Assembly: GCF_000585495.1 (NCBI RefSeq)
Contig: NZ_CP007264.1
Location: 1,426,001-1,490,000 of the forward strand
DNA length: 64,000 bases
Direction of reading: 5' to 3'
DNA from: Thermococcus nautili
Lineage (GTDB): Archaea; Methanobacteriota_B; Thermococci; Thermococcales; Thermococcaceae
Positions within the stretch are counted from its first letter, which is position 1. Each line of letters begins with the position of its first letter. The notes below the pieces were generated by a model, which was not told where the DNA came from, ran no database searches, and saw only the letters and a list, made by a program, of their open reading frames with translations. Positions 1-8,291 of the stretch are shown in pieces. The position numbers and the translations under genes were made by a program.

Positions 1-197
1 CTGAGGGCGTGGCCCCTCTGGGAGGACTCTATGAGCTCCATCCTTGAGAGCTTTCTCAAAAGCGTTCTAACGCTCCCCTCTCCGATGCCAAGGAGCTCTG
101 AAATCGTCTTTCTTCCGACGGGATTCTTCATCAGGAACAGAACCGCAACCGCGTCTTCAATCGTGAACTCAGGATACGCTCCCCTCTTCCAGCTCAT
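1..197 (-). CDS. Winged-helix DNA-binding protein, 5' part only (DUF4443-like)
   Basis: The first 65 codons of a gene that runs off the left edge. The visible part reads as a winged helix-turn-helix: an alpha-helical stretch EDAVAVLFLMKNPVGRKTI, then a recognition region around GIGEGSVRTLLRKLSR, as in small archaeal transcription regulators (the DUF4443 family has this N-terminal layout). ATG at 197 follows GGTGGGTGA, so this start is preferred. It is transcribed away from nothing obvious; its neighbour on the same strand is inositol-1-phosphate synthase upstream, 46 bases away. The family assignment rests on the fold and remembered synteny, so it is tentative. Confidence 0.6.
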   Translation of the reverse strand, partial: MSWKRGAYPEFTIEDAVAVLFLMKNPVGRKTISELLGIGEGSVRTLLRKLSRMELIESSQRGHAL

Positions 198-243
198 TCT
201 CACCCACCGAGAAAAGTAGGAAAAGGGAGTTAAAAGCTTGCCG

Positions 244-1392
244 TCAGAGCCACTTGGGCTGGAGTCCGGCCCACATGCGCATCTTCTCGTGGGCAATGAT
301 GCGCGGGATGTTGTGCATCTCCTTCGGTCCCGGGTTCTTCATGTAGAAGGCGTTGACCTCGTAAACCGTTCCGAAGGCCTTCTTCTCGACGGCAATCTTT
401 CCAAGCCTGACGAGGTCGACGAGCAGACCTGCCAGAGCCGGGCTGTCGTTTATCCTTCCAGTTATGACGAGCTCGTCGTGGGCGCCGTTGAAGCTGACGT
501 ACTCGATGTGCATGGCGATGAACTTCTTGTCGCCGAGGGGTTCGAGGAAGCCGGTCGGCTTGATGTAGTGCGGGGCGTCGTAGCCGAGGAGGTCTTTGAC
601 GATGGAGCTCTTGGTGAACTCCTTGCTCTTGTTGCGCTCCTTGTCGGTGAGAGCCAGGAAGTCCTGGTTTCCGCCGATGTTGAACTGAGCTATATCGAGG
701 ACGTAGCGGTTCCTCTGGGCGAGGTGCGCGAGGACGTCAGCCGTCAGCGGGGTGGCGCCGGTGGCTCCGTCGTCGCCGAAGATAACGAGGTTGCTCTCCT
801 TCGCGAGCTCGACGAAGGCCGGGTCGTTGGCTATAAGCGTTGGAATCGCGTTGACGAAGGCCGCACCGCCGACCTCCTTGGCGTACTTGGCGGCCGCGTA
901 GGCGTAGACCTGGGTAGCTGTGAGCCTGTCCTTCCTGTCCTCGGCGATGGCCTTCTCAAGCTCCTCCTTCTTCTCGAAGGGAACGAAGGCCTCGGTGGTG
1001 CAGACGTTGACGAAAACCTCTGCCTTGAGCTCCTTCCACTCGTTGACGAGGTGCTCGACAGCCTCGCTGAGGGTCATCTCGTCGTCGAGACCGGTAGCCT
1101 CGAGCGGGAGGTTCCTGAGGCTTCCGAGGTGTATTCCCTTTCTGACGGTGATGCCCTTGAGGCTCTCCGGGGCCTCCGGGTCGTAGGCCTTGACGACCTC
1201 GTGGAGGTCCTTGCCGACCTTGGCCTTGTCAACGTCGTAGGAACCGACGATTTCGATATCCTTAATCTTAATCGGGAGCTCGTCCGCCAGCGGGACGCCG
1301 TAGGGCTCGAGCTTTCCGGCCTTTACCTTCTCAAGACCGCTCGCGAATATGCTTGCAACGTAACCCTGGCCGAGTATAACAACCCTGACCAT
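244..1392 (-). CDS. ino1: myo-inositol-1-phosphate synthase
   Basis: NAD-dependent isomerisation of glucose 6-phosphate to L-myo-inositol 1-phosphate in the cytoplasm, the first step of di-myo-inositol phosphate (DIP) and archaeal inositol lipid synthesis. The 382-residue protein has the Rossmann dinucleotide loop GQGYVASIF near residues 8-16 and the family block GDDGATGATPL and FNIGGNQDF in the middle. A GTG at 1401 is in frame, but AAGGAGGTG lies correctly spaced before ATG 1392, so 1392 is chosen. It was evidently the second gene of an operon with IPCT/DIPPS; a TnpB element now separates the two. A TATA-like stretch (ACTATTTAACC, about 1437-1449, minus strand) could give it an independent promoter. 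Confidence 0.95.
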   Translation of the reverse strand: MVRVVILGQGYVASIFASGLEKVKAGKLEPYGVPLADELPIKIKDIEIVGSYDVDKAKVGKDLHEVVKAYDPEAPESLKGITVRKGIHLGSLRNLPLEATGLDDEMTLSEAVEHLVNEWKELKAEVFVNVCTTEAFVPFEKKEELEKAIAEDRKDRLTATQVYAYAAAKYAKEVGGAAFVNAIPTLIANDPAFVELAKESNLVIFGDDGATGATPLTADVLAHLAQRNRYVLDIAQFNIGGNQDFLALTDKERNKSKEFTKSSIVKDLLGYDAPHYIKPTGFLEPLGDKKFIAMHIEYVSFNGAHDELVITGRINDSPALAGLLVDLVRLGKIAVEKKAFGTVYEVNAFYMKNPGPKEMHNIPRIIAHEKMRMWAGLQPKWL

Positions 1393-1474
1393 TTCACCCA
1401 CCTCCTTTTCGTTGTTCTCAAATATTTTACAGTGGTTAAATAGTTTTTGGTCGCGAAACCTTTCTGGATATGAG

Positions 1475-1650
1475 CTGACCTCCTCCCCGCTCTGGAGGGT
1501 TAATCCCTCACTAATGACGGGGAGGTTTGAGGGGTTTCATTCAAACCCACTAAAAAGTGGGTCTTCGACCCCTCTGGCCGGGTCTTCGGCCAGTTACCCC
1601 TCCTCTGAGCGTACAAACCGCTCAGATTCGGGGTTATGGTCGTCACAACC
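1475..1650 (-). ncRNA. Candidate omega-RNA scaffold at the right end of the TnpB element
   Basis: The 3' end of tnpB and the right end can fold into a chain of hairpins: ACCCC...GGGGT enclosing CTGAGCG/CGCTCAG, then TGGCC/GGCCA with loop GAAGACCC, then ACCCACT/AGTGGGT, then a terminal GC-rich hairpin ending in GGAGGAGGTCAG. In known TnpB systems this region is the RNA guide scaffold, with the guide being the flanking DNA just past the right end. The same fold with compensatory changes occurs in the TnpB-less element at 25492-25860. Transcription and exact ends are inferred. Confidence 0.65.
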
Positions 1651-2810
1651 TTCCTCAAAATGTTGAAAGCTCCAACTAAATCCGCGTTAAAGATAAGCCC
1701 CGTCACGGGACACTTAAACAATCCTCTAACAAAGCGAGCCCCCTCGTGGGGCTTCCCGCAAACGGGGCAAAGCTTAGAAGTGAAAGCCTCATTCACAACT
1801 TCAACAGAGATACCATACTCTTCAGCAACTTCTGTCAAGCGTTTAATGACGTAATTAAACCGCCAAACATGAGAAAGGATAAAATTCTGCCTTTTGCCCT
1901 TATCAGAATTCCGAGCTATTCCCTTTGGATAGCCGACGACAATTCTCTTAACTCCCGACTCGTAGAGCTTCTTAACCGTTTGTCTTACCGCCGTGTTAAT
2001 GTAGTGCTTTGCTTGAAGTTTGGCCTTTTCGTGCATTCTCTTGAGTTTTCTACTCGTTTTGGCTCCACTCTTGTTGAGTTTCGACTGATACTCAGCAATC
2101 TTCTTCCGCCAGTAGAAGTCAATGCTCTTCAAAGGCCTTCCATTCACGAGGAAGCTTTCCCCGTTTTCCACATAAACGGCCATGAGATTGTTCACTCCCA
2201 AGTCAATTCCTGCAGAGAGGTTTCCTCTTGGAGTTCTTGGGAGTTTAATCCACTCCCCACTCTCAAGTTTTTCCTCGACTGCGAGGCTTACGTGAGCATA
2301 CCATCTCCGCTTTACGGGGTCGTAGATGATTTCTAAGCGACCCTGCTTCCCCTTCAGGTGTATTCTACCCTTGAACTGGATTTCGAGACGTTTGAACTTT
2401 CCAAGACCCTTTAGAATGAGCTTATTCCCTTCAATCCTGTATTGGTCGTTTCTGAGAACGATTAATGGTTTCCTCCTCCCGTTTTCTTTGAGGTAGTTTG
2501 GTGGTTTGGGCTTAAGCCAGTTGGGAAGTTCTCCGTTCCGCTTCTTCCGGAGGAGTGAGAAGAAGCTTCTCCAAGCCTCGGCGTTTTTGCGGCATATTTG
2601 TTGAACGGTTGCAGAGCCGATTTCCCGCTTAAACTCATCATAAACGGTTTTCTCAGTCTTGTTAAAGTCCACGATTTGCTCTTTGAAGAATTGTTGTCGT
2701 CTAAGATAGTTTACTTGGTTCCAGACTTTAGCTTCAGTGTCCGCTAACTGGTGGAGGGTTTTCGCCTGCTCTTTTGAGGGCTGGAGTTTAAGCGTTACAG
2801 TTCTCTTCAT
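1500..2810 (-). CDS. tnpB: TnpB, RNA-guided nuclease of IS200/IS605 element
   Basis: 436 residues, normal for TnpB. The split RuvC catalytic residues are all present: D in AGIDLGVNNLMAVYVE (about residue 206), E in VEVVNEAFTSKL (about 344) and D in FNADLVGAFNIL (about 379). The zinc-finger insert begins with CPVC but ends KCPVTG, so the usual fourth Cys is replaced by Thr; the His in CGKPHEG might substitute as a ligand. The N-terminal half is basic, as expected for binding guide RNA. TATA-like CTTTTAAAG lies about 35 bases before ATG 2810. Known family role: guide-RNA-directed DNA cleavage next to a short TAM, which helps the element to persist. No frameshift is seen, so it may be functional. 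Confidence 0.95.
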   Translation of the reverse strand: MKRTVTLKLQPSKEQAKTLHQLADTEAKVWNQVNYLRRQQFFKEQIVDFNKTEKTVYDEFKREIGSATVQQICRKNAEAWRSFFSLLRKKRNGELPNWLKPKPPNYLKENGRRKPLIVLRNDQYRIEGNKLILKGLGKFKRLEIQFKGRIHLKGKQGRLEIIYDPVKRRWYAHVSLAVEEKLESGEWIKLPRTPRGNLSAGIDLGVNNLMAVYVENGESFLVNGRPLKSIDFYWRKKIAEYQSKLNKSGAKTSRKLKRMHEKAKLQAKHYINTAVRQTVKKLYESGVKRIVVGYPKGIARNSDKGKRQNFILSHVWRFNYVIKRLTEVAEEYGISVEVVNEAFTSKLCPVCGKPHEGARFVRGLFKCPVTGLIFNADLVGAFNILRKVVTTITPNLSGLYAQRRGNWPKTRPEGSKTHFLVGLNETPQTSPSLVRD

Positions 2811-2879
2811 TCTAAAGTGTAGTATGAATTTTAGGCTTTAAAAGAGTGTCGCTTTCTCGCTTAAAGACTGTTGGGTTGT

Positions 2880-4184
2880 TTACTGCATCCCCGCCCTAAA
2901 GGACGAGGCATTCAAAAGAATAAAGTAAACCGTCGCCCCGACGCGGAGGTTCGTCAGGACTGCGAGGAGCGCGAAGAGCGCCCTAACTGCGAGGCCCGAA
3001 GGAACGAGCAGGAACAGCATCGTCAGGAAGACCCTCTCGTCTCTCTTCCCGGGGAGCTTTCTGAGGGCGGGAACTTCCCGATATGCGTCCCTGCAGAAGG
3101 CCCCCTTAAAGCGCTCGGTCGAGTAGCTCACCATGACCGAACCGAGCAGAGCTAAGAGCGCGACCAGATACCAGAGGGGCTCTTTCAAAGCTGAGTAAGC
3201 AAGGAGCGCGAGGAAAGAGCCGTCAACGTAGCGGTCGAGGATTGAATCCACGTAGCCACCGAGCCTGCTCGTCCTCAGCTGGGCCCTTGCGAGCTCGCCG
3301 TCAACGCCGTCGAGGATTGAGCTCAGCTGGTAGAGGATTCCAGCTAAAGGCAGGCTGACGAGCGTTAGGAAGGCCGAGAGCACGCCGAGGGCGAAGGTGA
3401 CGACCGTCATCTGGTTTGGAGTGACCTTCTCAACGAGGAGATAGCTGATTCTCGTCGAGATTTTCCTGTTGAGGTGTCGGCTGATGAACCCGTCGCCGGT
3501 CCCCTTGACGGCCGTGAAGATGAGCATCTTTCGGGCCCTCTTGAGCTCCTCCGGCGTGTCCACGTCGGTCCAGCCGAAGCCGTCAACGAAGGTAACCGGA
3601 AGCCCAGCGCGCTCGACAACCTCGCTGAGGGAGTAGTCGCCGTTCCTCTCGTTTTCAAGCTCCTCCGTTACTTTGAAAATCCCTTCATCGAGGACGAGGA
3701 AGCCCGTATCCACGGCATCCCATTCTTTAAGGCCCTTCCCGATTCGCTCGACCCTGCCGTCCTTCACCTTAACCTTCGTCGCCTCGTCAACGTCAATCCA
3801 CCCCGGCCTTCGGTCCGCTATGAGACCGTTTCCCTTTATGGCCTCCGCAACGAAGGCCTCGCTGTAGACGTGGTCGCTCATGACGAGGACGAACCGCTCG
3901 GAGAGGTGGCCCTTGGCGAGGTGGAGTGAGTGACCGTTGCCCTTCTCGGGCTCGGGGTTTATCACGAGCTCGGCGTTGAAGCCGTTCCTCTCAACGAACT
4001 CGCGGTAAAGGGGCGCGTACCGCTCGTTGGTGACGATTAGGAAGCGCTCAACGCCGTTCCTCTGGAGGAGGTGCATCGTTCGGTACAGAATCTCCCTTCC
4101 GGCAACCCTAACGAGGCCCTTTGGCCTTCCGCCCATCCTCGTCCCAAGGCCTGCCGCGAGAATCACTGCCGTTTTTGGAGTCAT
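2880..4184 (-). CDS. Bifunctional inositol-1-phosphate cytidylyltransferase / DIPP synthase (IPCT/DIPPS)
   Basis: Two fused enzymes for DIP, the thermal-stress solute of hyperthermophiles. Residues 1-225 are a nucleotidyltransferase (VILAAGLGTRMGGRPKG near the N-terminus) that makes CDP-inositol; the C-terminal half is a membrane CDP-alcohol phosphatidyltransferase with the signature DGVDGELAR...GGYVDSILDRYVD at about residues 292-321, which condenses CDP-inositol with inositol 1-phosphate. The start at 4184 is preceded by GGTGATG; ATG 4190 and GTG 4193 are alternatives. The last 14 residues (FILLNASSFRAGMQ) and the stop codon are encoded by the left end of the inserted IS605 element, replacing about 12 native residues. 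The catalytic motifs are untouched, so the enzyme probably still works. Confidence 0.94.
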   Translation of the reverse strand: MTPKTAVILAAGLGTRMGGRPKGLVRVAGREILYRTMHLLQRNGVERFLIVTNERYAPLYREFVERNGFNAELVINPEPEKGNGHSLHLAKGHLSERFVLVMSDHVYSEAFVAEAIKGNGLIADRRPGWIDVDEATKVKVKDGRVERIGKGLKEWDAVDTGFLVLDEGIFKVTEELENERNGDYSLSEVVERAGLPVTFVDGFGWTDVDTPEELKRARKMLIFTAVKGTGDGFISRHLNRKISTRISYLLVEKVTPNQMTVVTFALGVLSAFLTLVSLPLAGILYQLSSILDGVDGELARAQLRTSRLGGYVDSILDRYVDGSFLALLAYSALKEPLWYLVALLALLGSVMVSYSTERFKGAFCRDAYREVPALRKLPGKRDERVFLTMLFLLVPSGLAVRALFALLAVLTNLRVGATVYFILLNASSFRAGMQ

Positions 4185-4276
4185 CGGCATCACCTTTTTA
4201 AGGCCCTCAAAGAGGCCCCATCAAGAGAACCAAGATTAAATTAACCGCAGGTAATTTAAAGCTTTCGGTGATGGAA

Positions 4277-4960
4277 ATGCGCGTGGCGGTCCTTTACTCG
4301 GGGGGCAAGGACTCGAACTACGCTCTCTACTGGGCGCTGGAGCAGGGGTTTGAAGTCAAGTACCTCGTCTCGATGGTGAGCGAGAGGGAAGACAGCTACA
4401 TGTACCACGTGCCGAACATTCACCTCACGGAACTGCAGGCGAGAGCCATTGGGATTCCGCTCGTCAAGGGGTTCACCAGCGGGGAGAAAGAGAAAGAGGT
4501 AGAGGACATGAAGGCCGTCCTTGAGGGCCTGAAGATTGACGGCGTCGTTGCCGGGGCTTTGGCCAGCGAGTACCAGAAGCAGAGGGTTGACAGGGTCGCA
4601 AGGGAGCTCGGCCTTGAGAGCTTCGCGCCGGCCTGGCACAGGGACCCCGTTGACTACATGCGCGAGCTGATTGGAATCTTCGACATCGTAATGGTCGGAG
4701 TTTCGGCCTACGGGTTGGACGAGCGCTGGCTCGGGCGGAGGATTGACGAGAAAGCTTTGGAGGCGCTTGTGAAGCTCCACGAGAGGTACAAAATCCATGT
4801 GGCCGGAGAGGGCGGTGAGTTCGAAACCTTCGTCCGCGACGCGCCGTTCTTCAAGGCTCGCATAGTGTTTGATGAAGTCGAGAAGAAGTGGAACGAGTGC
4901 AACTATTCGGGAGTGCTTGAGGTTAAAAGGGCGCACCTTGAGAGAAAGGACAACCTTTAA
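4277..4960 (+). CDS. dph6: Diphthine--ammonia ligase family protein (Dph6, ATP-PPase)
   Basis: Predicted to carry out the last step of diphthamide formation on elongation factor 2, amidating diphthine with ATP. The N-terminal ATP-pyrophosphatase P-loop SGGKDS is at residues 8-13, and the family's C-terminal block [10 protein letters not shown] is near residue 175. The length of 227 residues matches single-domain archaeal members. Start ATG 4277 is taken because GGTGA lies five bases upstream; in-frame GTG 4268 and ATG 4271 overlap that site. Divergent from IPCT/DIPPS. Function is by family; some members of this family are only annotated as DUF71 ATPases. Confidence 0.88.
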   Translation: MRVAVLYSGGKDSNYALYWALEQGFEVKYLVSMVSEREDSYMYHVPNIHLTELQARAIGIPLVKGFTSGEKEKEVEDMKAVLEGLKIDGVVAGALASEYQKQRVDRVARELGLESFAPAWHRDPVDYMRELIGIFDIVMVGVSAYGLDERWLGRRIDEKALEALVKLHERYKIHVAGEGGEFETFVRDAPFFKARIVFDEVEKKWNECNYSGVLEVKRAHLERKDNL

Positions 4961-4992
4961 TTTTCCTTCCGCGAAGTTTTATCGGTGGGAGC

Positions 4993-5181
4993 ATGGAGGT
5001 TATTGAAGCCGTCTACGACCACGGGGTTCTGAAACCCCTGAAGAAGGTGGACCTAAAGGAAGGCGAGAAAGTTCGCATAGTCCTCAAGAGGTCCCTCTAC
5101 GAAGTTATCTCGGAACTTGAGAAGGAGTTCGAGGACGTAGATGAAGACCTCAGGGAAGTTCTCGTGAGGGAGAGAAAGTGA
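4993..5181 (+). CDS. Antitoxin of VapBC-like pair (DUF104/AF2212 type)
   Basis: 62-residue acidic protein opening with MEVIEAVYDHGVLKPLKKVDL, the typical DUF104 start in which a short beta-rich DNA-binding segment is followed by a helical toxin-binding tail (EVISELEKEFEDVDEDLREVL). Such proteins neutralise the PIN-domain toxin encoded next door and repress their own operon. The stop codon overlaps the GTG start of the toxin gene by four bases, so the two are translationally coupled. GGTGGGAGC precedes the ATG. Confidence 0.85.
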   Translation: MEVIEAVYDHGVLKPLKKVDLKEGEKVRIVLKRSLYEVISELEKEFEDVDEDLREVLVRERK

Positions 5182-5627
5182 TAGTTCTTGATGCATCTCT
5201 GATTATCGACTCCCTTCTTCCAAAACTTAGGGATAGGCATAAACTCGCTAAAGAGTTGCTTAAGGCAGTCTCAGAGGGCAACATTGTGGTTACAATGCCG
5301 AGAATAGCGAAGATTGAGATGCTGAGCGTGTTTAGCAGGAAAATAGGAATGAGGGCAGTTCAGGTTGTTGAGACCTTAGGAGAGGGCGTTGAGTTTGTTG
5401 GAGAAGAGGAGTTTTACCAAGTTGCGGAGGCTATTGCGCCCAAAATTCAGGGAAGGGCCGTGGATACATACTACATAGCACTCGCTTTCAAGAACTCAGC
5501 TATTCTGCTCTCCTGTGACAGACGACAGGTAGAAAACGCCAGAGTTGCGGGCGTTGAGGCATACTATGTCCCCGAAGAATTTGACAAGGCAATGAAAAGA
5601 ATAAATGAACTCAGGGCTTCACCCTGA
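5178..5627 (+). CDS. PIN-domain toxin, VapC-like ribonuclease
   Basis: 149-residue PIN domain. The acidic metal-binding residues expected for the fold are visible: D in MIVLDASLIID, E in RIAKIEMLSVF, D in GRAVDTYYIALAF and D in ILLSCDRR. Family members are magnesium-dependent endoribonucleases, often cutting tRNA. GTG 5178 overlaps the antitoxin stop. The last 17 bases overlap the 3' end of the convergent lipoprotein gene, which is compact but not unusual here. Target RNA cannot be told from sequence. Confidence 0.87.
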   Translation: MIVLDASLIIDSLLPKLRDRHKLAKELLKAVSEGNIVVTMPRIAKIEMLSVFSRKIGMRAVQVVETLGEGVEFVGEEEFYQVAEAIAPKIQGRAVDTYYIALAFKNSAILLSCDRRQVENARVAGVEAYYVPEEFDKAMKRINELRASP

Positions 5628-8136
5628 CCCAGAACCACGCCTTCGAGCAACCGCCCGAAACGCCACAGCTCGGGAACTCGAGGCTCCACTCCTTGGTCGG
5701 AATCGCCGAATCCGGCTCCCAGTCGAAGTAGTCATCGTCAAAGAGGAGCGTTATAGAAACCTGCCCCATCGGGTCGTCGTCGTTGCCCCAGTTTCCGGCA
5801 TCCTCTTCCCAGCCGTCGTATTCGAGGTAGAGGAACGGCACGTCCGCCCTCGTGTGGCCGATAATCAGAATCTGGGGTCTCGTGGTGAACCTGTTGCCCG
5901 AGAGCACTCCGGACTTTGGATAGCGGTTGACGGGCTGAACCGGCGCCATTCCAGTGGTTCTCTCGGCCGTTACGTCAGGAACGTCCACTTCCTCCGGCTT
6001 GAAGGAGATGAACCCGCTCGCGTAGAGGTAGTACTCGTCGTCGCCGAGTTCAGTATCCTTCGTGAACTGAACGGTGTCGAGGTAGGCCTGGAGGGTGTTG
6101 TAGCGGAGCGTCCTCGGGACTTCCACGGTTTGGACGAGGTAGGTAACCCTCATGTTGCCGTCCGTTGACCAGACCTCAACGAGAACTCCTTCGCTGTAAT
6201 CGGCCCTCGCGTCTATCGTGTAGCCGGAGTAGCCAACCATGTCAGGTTCGGTTCCAAAAGCGGCCAGAATCCTTGAGCCGTAGAACTCGCTCGCGCTTTC
6301 ACCTGTAACGAGCTGGTTGATGAACATGACTCCGTTGTAGCCGTACTTCATCGCGGTTCCGATTTCACCGGTGGCGAGGCCTAAAGCAGTATCAACGAGG
6401 AAGCCGACGCCCATCGTGACGTACTTTCCGGGACTGTCGATGTCCCAGCCAGCTGTGTGGACGTAGATTTTCCTGTATTCCCTAACCTCGTCAAGGGGCA
6501 TCGCGAAAATCGGGTAGCCGTTGATGAAGGGGTAGCCCACACTTATAGCCCTCTCATCATGGTATAAAAGCCGGCTGTGGTCGTCCGCCTCGACCCAGCG
6601 CTTTGCTGGATAGCCGACGGCGTAAATCGGCCCGTACTTCCAGTTCAGGTCGTTCTCGTGCTCCCAGTAAACCGGAAAGGCCCACGAGACGAGCTGTATT
6701 TCGCCCTCCGCGCTGTCCTTGTTGCCCTTTATGTAGACGTCCTCGACGACGATGACGAGGTAGCGGTCGACGTCTTTCTCTATGCTGAGCCCGTTGGTGG
6801 CGTTCACCCACAGGTTGCTATGAGATGGGAAGCGGGGCTTCATCGAGGGAGCATAGACCTGGCCCGCGAACCAGAGGCGGAAGTAGCGCCAGGGGACGAG
6901 GGAGAAGAAGTTCTCGATGGTGAACTCGACAACGTGCCTGTCGTTTTCGATGTAGGTGCTCACATTCCCCTCGCGGTAGACGCTTCCGTGCGCGTCCCTC
7001 AACTTAAAGGAGTCCTCGTTTACGTAGGCAATCCAGTCGGCCTCGCCGTTGTCGATGCTGTCGAAGAAGACCTTCATAGGCATCATGTCGCGGTACTTGC
7101 GGTCGTCGAGATAGAGCCTTATCATCAGGTCGTAGCCCCTCGCCTCCATGTAGAGCTTTCCTTCCTCCGTAAAGAAGCTGGCCGGCGAGTAGTAGTCAAT
7201 CCAGCCCTTCCCGGCCTCGATTACGAAGCTCCCGGTGTAGGGATAGACGAGGCTCGGGCTCTTGTCGGCCATCGTGCTCCCGTATATTCTGAGGTAAACC
7301 CGGTCGGGGAAAATTTCCGAGAAGTTCTCAACGGTGAAGCTAACGCGCCTCCCGTCGAGCCGGACGTTTCCAGCCCCCACTTCAACCGGCCCCTCGCCTG
7401 TCAGCTCGTAGAGCCTGAAGCCCGTTGAATAGAGGTGGAGCTCCCAGATTCTCCCGAACTCGTCGCCTTCATCAAAGCGGAGAACCGTCGGCTGGTAGGT
7501 GTACTTCCTGCCGGAGAGGTCGATGAAGACGGGAATGTGGACGTAGGCGTTGGCCAGGCTCTCGTTCTCAAAGGTTATCGTGAACTTAACGCTCTTTCCG
7601 GGGTCGGTCGAGGACGTTAGGAGCGAGACCCGCTCTATAACCTTCCCGTTCGGCTCGAAGGCGTCGCTCCAGATTGGCCCGGCGTATGTGAAGTTGGCGG
7701 TGAGCCTGTAAACCGGGATTACAACCGGTTCGAGCGTGACGTTGAGAAGCCCTATCGAAAAGCCCGGCCCGGTTCCGTTCCCGTTGGCCTCCCCGACCTC
7801 GCAACCGGAATCGGGGTCCGAGCTTTCATCGCAGAGAACTTTTCCATCCTCGTCGTACTGAAAGCTCGCGTTCGATGAGGGCGTCTCGGTTGGCGTTGGT
7901 GTCTCGGTTTGGGTTCCGGTTTGCGTTTCCGTCGCGGTTGAAGTCTGGGTTTCCGTTGTAGTGCCTGTCGGAGAATCGGTCTCAGAGTGCGCTCCGACAT
8001 CTTCAGAAGATGAGCTTCCGGTATCGCTTCCACCTGTTCCGGTCGGAACACCGATGCCGTTCCCGCCGAGACAACCGCCAGCCAGCACTAACCCTGTCAG
8101 AAGAAGGAGGAGCAAAACCCGTGAGAATTTTCTCAT
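5611..8136 (-). CDS. Large surface lipoprotein of unknown function
   Basis: 841 residues. A lipoprotein signal peptide is clear: MRKFSRV, a run of leucines, then the lipobox LAGGC at about residue 22. Residues 35-85 are a Thr/Glu/Pro/Ser-rich linker (repeated TETQT and TPTETP), typical of archaeal extracellular stalks and possible O-glycosylation sites. The rest is rich in aromatic and beta-strand-like segments with no motif I recognise. ATG 8136 follows GGAGGTG and fits the signal peptide; the frame stays open further upstream but without a signal. It is divergent from an ABC exporter operon, with both promoters in about 150 bp. A substrate-binding or cell-surface role is likely, but no function is assigned. 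Confidence 0.8.
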   Translation of the reverse strand: MRKFSRVLLLLLLTGLVLAGGCLGGNGIGVPTGTGGSDTGSSSSEDVGAHSETDSPTGTTTETQTSTATETQTGTQTETPTPTETPSSNASFQYDEDGKVLCDESSDPDSGCEVGEANGNGTGPGFSIGLLNVTLEPVVIPVYRLTANFTYAGPIWSDAFEPNGKVIERVSLLTSSTDPGKSVKFTITFENESLANAYVHIPVFIDLSGRKYTYQPTVLRFDEGDEFGRIWELHLYSTGFRLYELTGEGPVEVGAGNVRLDGRRVSFTVENFSEIFPDRVYLRIYGSTMADKSPSLVYPYTGSFVIEAGKGWIDYYSPASFFTEEGKLYMEARGYDLMIRLYLDDRKYRDMMPMKVFFDSIDNGEADWIAYVNEDSFKLRDAHGSVYREGNVSTYIENDRHVVEFTIENFFSLVPWRYFRLWFAGQVYAPSMKPRFPSHSNLWVNATNGLSIEKDVDRYLVIVVEDVYIKGNKDSAEGEIQLVSWAFPVYWEHENDLNWKYGPIYAVGYPAKRWVEADDHSRLLYHDERAISVGYPFINGYPIFAMPLDEVREYRKIYVHTAGWDIDSPGKYVTMGVGFLVDTALGLATGEIGTAMKYGYNGVMFINQLVTGESASEFYGSRILAAFGTEPDMVGYSGYTIDARADYSEGVLVEVWSTDGNMRVTYLVQTVEVPRTLRYNTLQAYLDTVQFTKDTELGDDEYYLYASGFISFKPEEVDVPDVTAERTTGMAPVQPVNRYPKSGVLSGNRFTTRPQILIIGHTRADVPFLYLEYDGWEEDAGNWGNDDDPMGQVSITLLFDDDYFDWEPDSAIPTKEWSLEFPSCGVSGGCSKAWFWVRVKP

Positions 8137-8291
8137 ATACACACCTCCAACCCAAACCTCGGCAAGAAAAGAAAGCCACACAGGTTTGGACTGTAGGTAG
8201 TAGGCACTCATTCTATTTAGGGCTTTTCATGAATGTCTCTTCACACAGAAAAGTTATTAAAGGAAGTGCAGAATTTACCCCGGGTGGTGGT

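Larger units (their letters stand above)
1475..2924 (-). mobile_element. IS200/IS605-family element, TnpB only, inserted in the DIP operon
   Basis: About 1450 bp from the base after TTTAC (GTAAA on the plus strand at 2925-2929) to a right end GCGGGGAGGAGGTCAG (plus-strand complement at 1475-1490). It contains tnpB and no tnpA. A hairpin with arms CCTCGTCC/GGGCGGGG sits just inside the left end. Removing 1475-2924 rejoins the IPCT/DIPPS frame at a TTTAC site: the reconstructed tail is VYLISRKVSRPKTI followed by TAA, ending just before ino1. That restoration is the main support for these boundaries; the right end is uncertain by one base. Confidence 0.85.

Noticed and set aside
238-1443. A long plus-strand open frame opposite the inositol-1-phosphate synthase gene
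   Set aside because: It is a mirror of the codon bias of the real gene, has no ribosome binding site and its protein is a low-complexity Leu/Val/Glu mix.
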